The notes beneath the pieces were generated by a model. The model ran no database searches. It was given only the letters and a program-made list of their open reading frames with translations, and was not told where the DNA came from. The translations under genes and the position numbers were made by a program. From Flectobacillus sp. (lineage in GTDB: Bacteria; Bacteroidota; Bacteroidia; Cytophagales; Spirosomataceae), in contig JARXAV010000323.1 of assembly GCA_029865665.1 (NCBI GenBank), positions 1 to 7,682 on the forward strand: a stretch of 7,682 nucleotides of DNA, in the 5' to 3' direction. Below are positions 6,581-7,682 of this stretch, in pieces; the stretch's first letter is position 1; the number at the start of each line of letters is the position of its first letter.

Positions 6581-7552
6581 CATTGCTTTCAATGCCTTTA
6601 AGGCAGGAATGCGAGTTTCTTCGGGTACTTGAATTTCTGGTAATTCATAGAACATCGCATTGTATAGCTTTTCCATGGTGTTCATTTTCATGTAAGGACA
6701 TTCAGAACAAGCACAGGTGTTTTTCTCGTTGGCAGGAGCAGGAATCAATTTCTTGTGCGGAACAGATTCTTTCATTTTATGCAAAATTCCCGCTTCTGTT
6801 GCCACAATAAATTCTTGACAATCCGATGATTTTACGAAATTTAATAGTGCCGTCGTAGAACCTACAAAATCAGCTTGTGAAAGAATGATTTCTTTACATT
6901 CTGGGTGAGCAATCAATAAAGCATTTGGATTCTCCTCTCTGGCTTTTTTCAATTTCTCTAATGAAATATCAATGTGAACCATGCAAGAACCATCCCAAAG
7001 GATTAACTCTCTACCCGTTTTGTTGGCTACATAACGCCCTAAGTTGGCATCAGGAGCAAAGATGATTTGCTTGTCTGCTGGAATCGACTCAACTACTTTC
7101 ACGGCATTTGAAGACGTACAAATGATGTCGGTCATTGCCTTAATATCTGCTGTACAGTTGATATAACTTACCACAACGGCATCAGGGTGTTGTGCTTTGA
7201 AGGCGGCAAATTCCTCTTTCGGAGCAGCGTCAGCTAAAGAGCAACCTGCATTGAAATCTGGAAGAACCACTTTTTTATTTGGGTTCAAAATCTTAGCGGT
7301 TTCGCCCATGAAGTGTACGCCACAGAACACAATCATGTCGGCATCTGTCTTTTCAGCAGCCTGAGCTAAAGCAAGGCTATCACCCAAGAAATCAGCAATG
7401 TCTTGAATTTCAGCATCTACGTAATAGTGTGCCAAAATAACAGCATTCTTCTCTTTTTTTAGTTTTAGGATTTCGTTTTTCAAATCATCGCCCTTGAAAG
7501 GTACAGAACGACTTACGTATCCCACTCGGTTTACTTCTTCGATTAAGTTCAT
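6563..7552 (-). CDS. nadA: Quinolinate synthase NadA
   Basis: The 329-residue product is a clear quinolinate synthase. This cytosolic [4Fe-4S] enzyme condenses iminoaspartate with dihydroxyacetone phosphate to give quinolinate in de novo NAD synthesis. Visible conserved pieces include AHYY (41-44), GDSLALAQ (57-64), AGCSLAD with cluster ligand C104, SYINCTA (129-135), the GSC-MVH segment with ligand C190 (188-193), HPEC (216-219), GSTTAL (231-236), and the C-terminal C280-A-C-S-E-C285-P-Y-M, where C285 would be the third ligand. Length is slightly shorter than the E. coli enzyme (about 347). ATG 7552 is a natural start, 4 bases after the upstream stop codon, so the gene is probably co-transcribed with that gene. 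By eye it is less AT-rich than the downstream operon. The NAD role has no obvious link to the envelope genes. nadB and nadC are not in the window. Confidence 0.97.
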   Translation of the reverse strand: MNLIEEVNRVGYVSRSVPFKGDDLKNEILKLKKEKNAVILAHYYVDAEIQDIADFLGDSLALAQAAEKTDADMIVFCGVHFMGETAKILNPNKKVVLPDFNAGCSLADAAPKEEFAAFKAQHPDAVVVSYINCTADIKAMTDIICTSSNAVKVVESIPADKQIIFAPDANLGRYVANKTGRELILWDGSCMVHIDISLEKLKKAREENPNALLIAHPECKEIILSQADFVGSTTALLNFVKSSDCQEFIVATEAGILHKMKESVPHKKLIPAPANEKNTCACSECPYMKMNTMEKLYNAMFYELPEIQVPEETRIPALKALKAMLEISK

Positions 7553-7556
7553 TGTT

Positions 7557-7682
7557 TTATTTTGAGATCAATTGCTGTACAGCACGTTCAAATTTATTCA
7601 TTTCTAACCAGATTTCTTTCTCGACAACCATGCCATTCGGTTTTATCAGGTAAGCCATATTAGGGGCTTGTCCAAAATAGTT
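7557..7682 (-). CDS. C-terminal fragment, possibly thioredoxin-fold/redoxin-like
   Basis: Reading the minus strand from the right edge gives an open frame of 41 codons ending in TAA at 7559-7557, four bases before the nadA start codon. The fragment contains [20 protein letters not shown] and ends in a helix [11 protein letters not shown]. The 'PN-x-AYLI-x-P-x-G-x-VV-x-K-x-x-W' strand pair followed by a terminal helix resembles the end of thioredoxin-fold proteins such as redoxin or deiodinase-like proteins. The active-site region is outside the window, so this is tentative. The reading frame itself is well supported by its position and the tight coupling to nadA. Confidence 0.5.
   Translation of the reverse strand, partial: NYFGQAPNMAYLIKPNGMVVEKEIWLEMNKFERAVQQLISK

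Noticed and set aside
1535..6810. Plus-strand and alternate-frame open frames (for example 1535-1747, 2546-2743, 2881-3138, 3145-3369, 3619-3822, 5577-5807, 5963-6232, 6583-6810; minus 5890-6207)
   Set aside because: All lie antisense to or out of frame within well-supported genes, and their products show the low-complexity, Leu/Phe/Ser-rich composition of shadow frames.
1..7682. CRISPR arrays, tRNA or rRNA genes, transposases and attachment sites
   Set aside because: No spaced direct repeats, cloverleaf-like segments, transposase-like products or long terminal repeats were seen on either strand.

Overview
The window looks like chromosomal DNA of a member of the Bacteroidota, perhaps a Cytophagales relative. 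Supporting signs are the AT-rich composition, Sec signal peptides ending in SQ or AQ with cleavage before K, D or S, starts with little or no Shine-Dalgarno pairing, a Bacteroidota-style NadA, and a close match to the TTG/TAnnTTTG promoter pattern. The placement is inferred from these signs only.

Layout: a plus-strand outer-membrane-barrel-like gene, cut by the left edge, ends at 826. A 218-base convergent spacer holds a strong two-way terminator hairpin (926-968). Everything else is on the minus strand and reads right to left. It starts with the 3' end of a possible thioredoxin-fold protein and nadA (quinolinate synthase), 4 bases apart. Then comes a run of five exported proteins: a TPR protein (4460-6442), a small lipoprotein (3915-4379), a probable DUF6175-type protein (2925-3878), a CsgG-family protein (2022-2912) and a protein with a disulfide-spaced tandem repeat (1045-2001). 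Gaps between the last four are 36, 12 and 20 bases, so they very probably share one transcript.

The five-gene set is the part worth attention. CsgG-type proteins form or support outer-membrane assemblies, and every neighbour here has a signal peptide or lipobox. At least two, and possibly three, consecutive products seem to share the CsgG-like alpha/beta layout. No curli subunit or accessory gene (CsgA, B, E, F) is visible, so this is better read as an uncharacterised envelope complex than as a curli system.

The two longer spacers in front of the TPR gene and the lipoprotein gene each contain a hairpin with a 9-base loop and clearly related arms (6471-6507 and 4402-4434). The only imperfect pair in each is A-C on the plus strand but G-U on the minus strand, so both fold perfectly only in the operon's RNA. 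They lack a U-tract and end 22-28 bases before a start codon, which suggests a shared RNA element controlling or processing the operon message.
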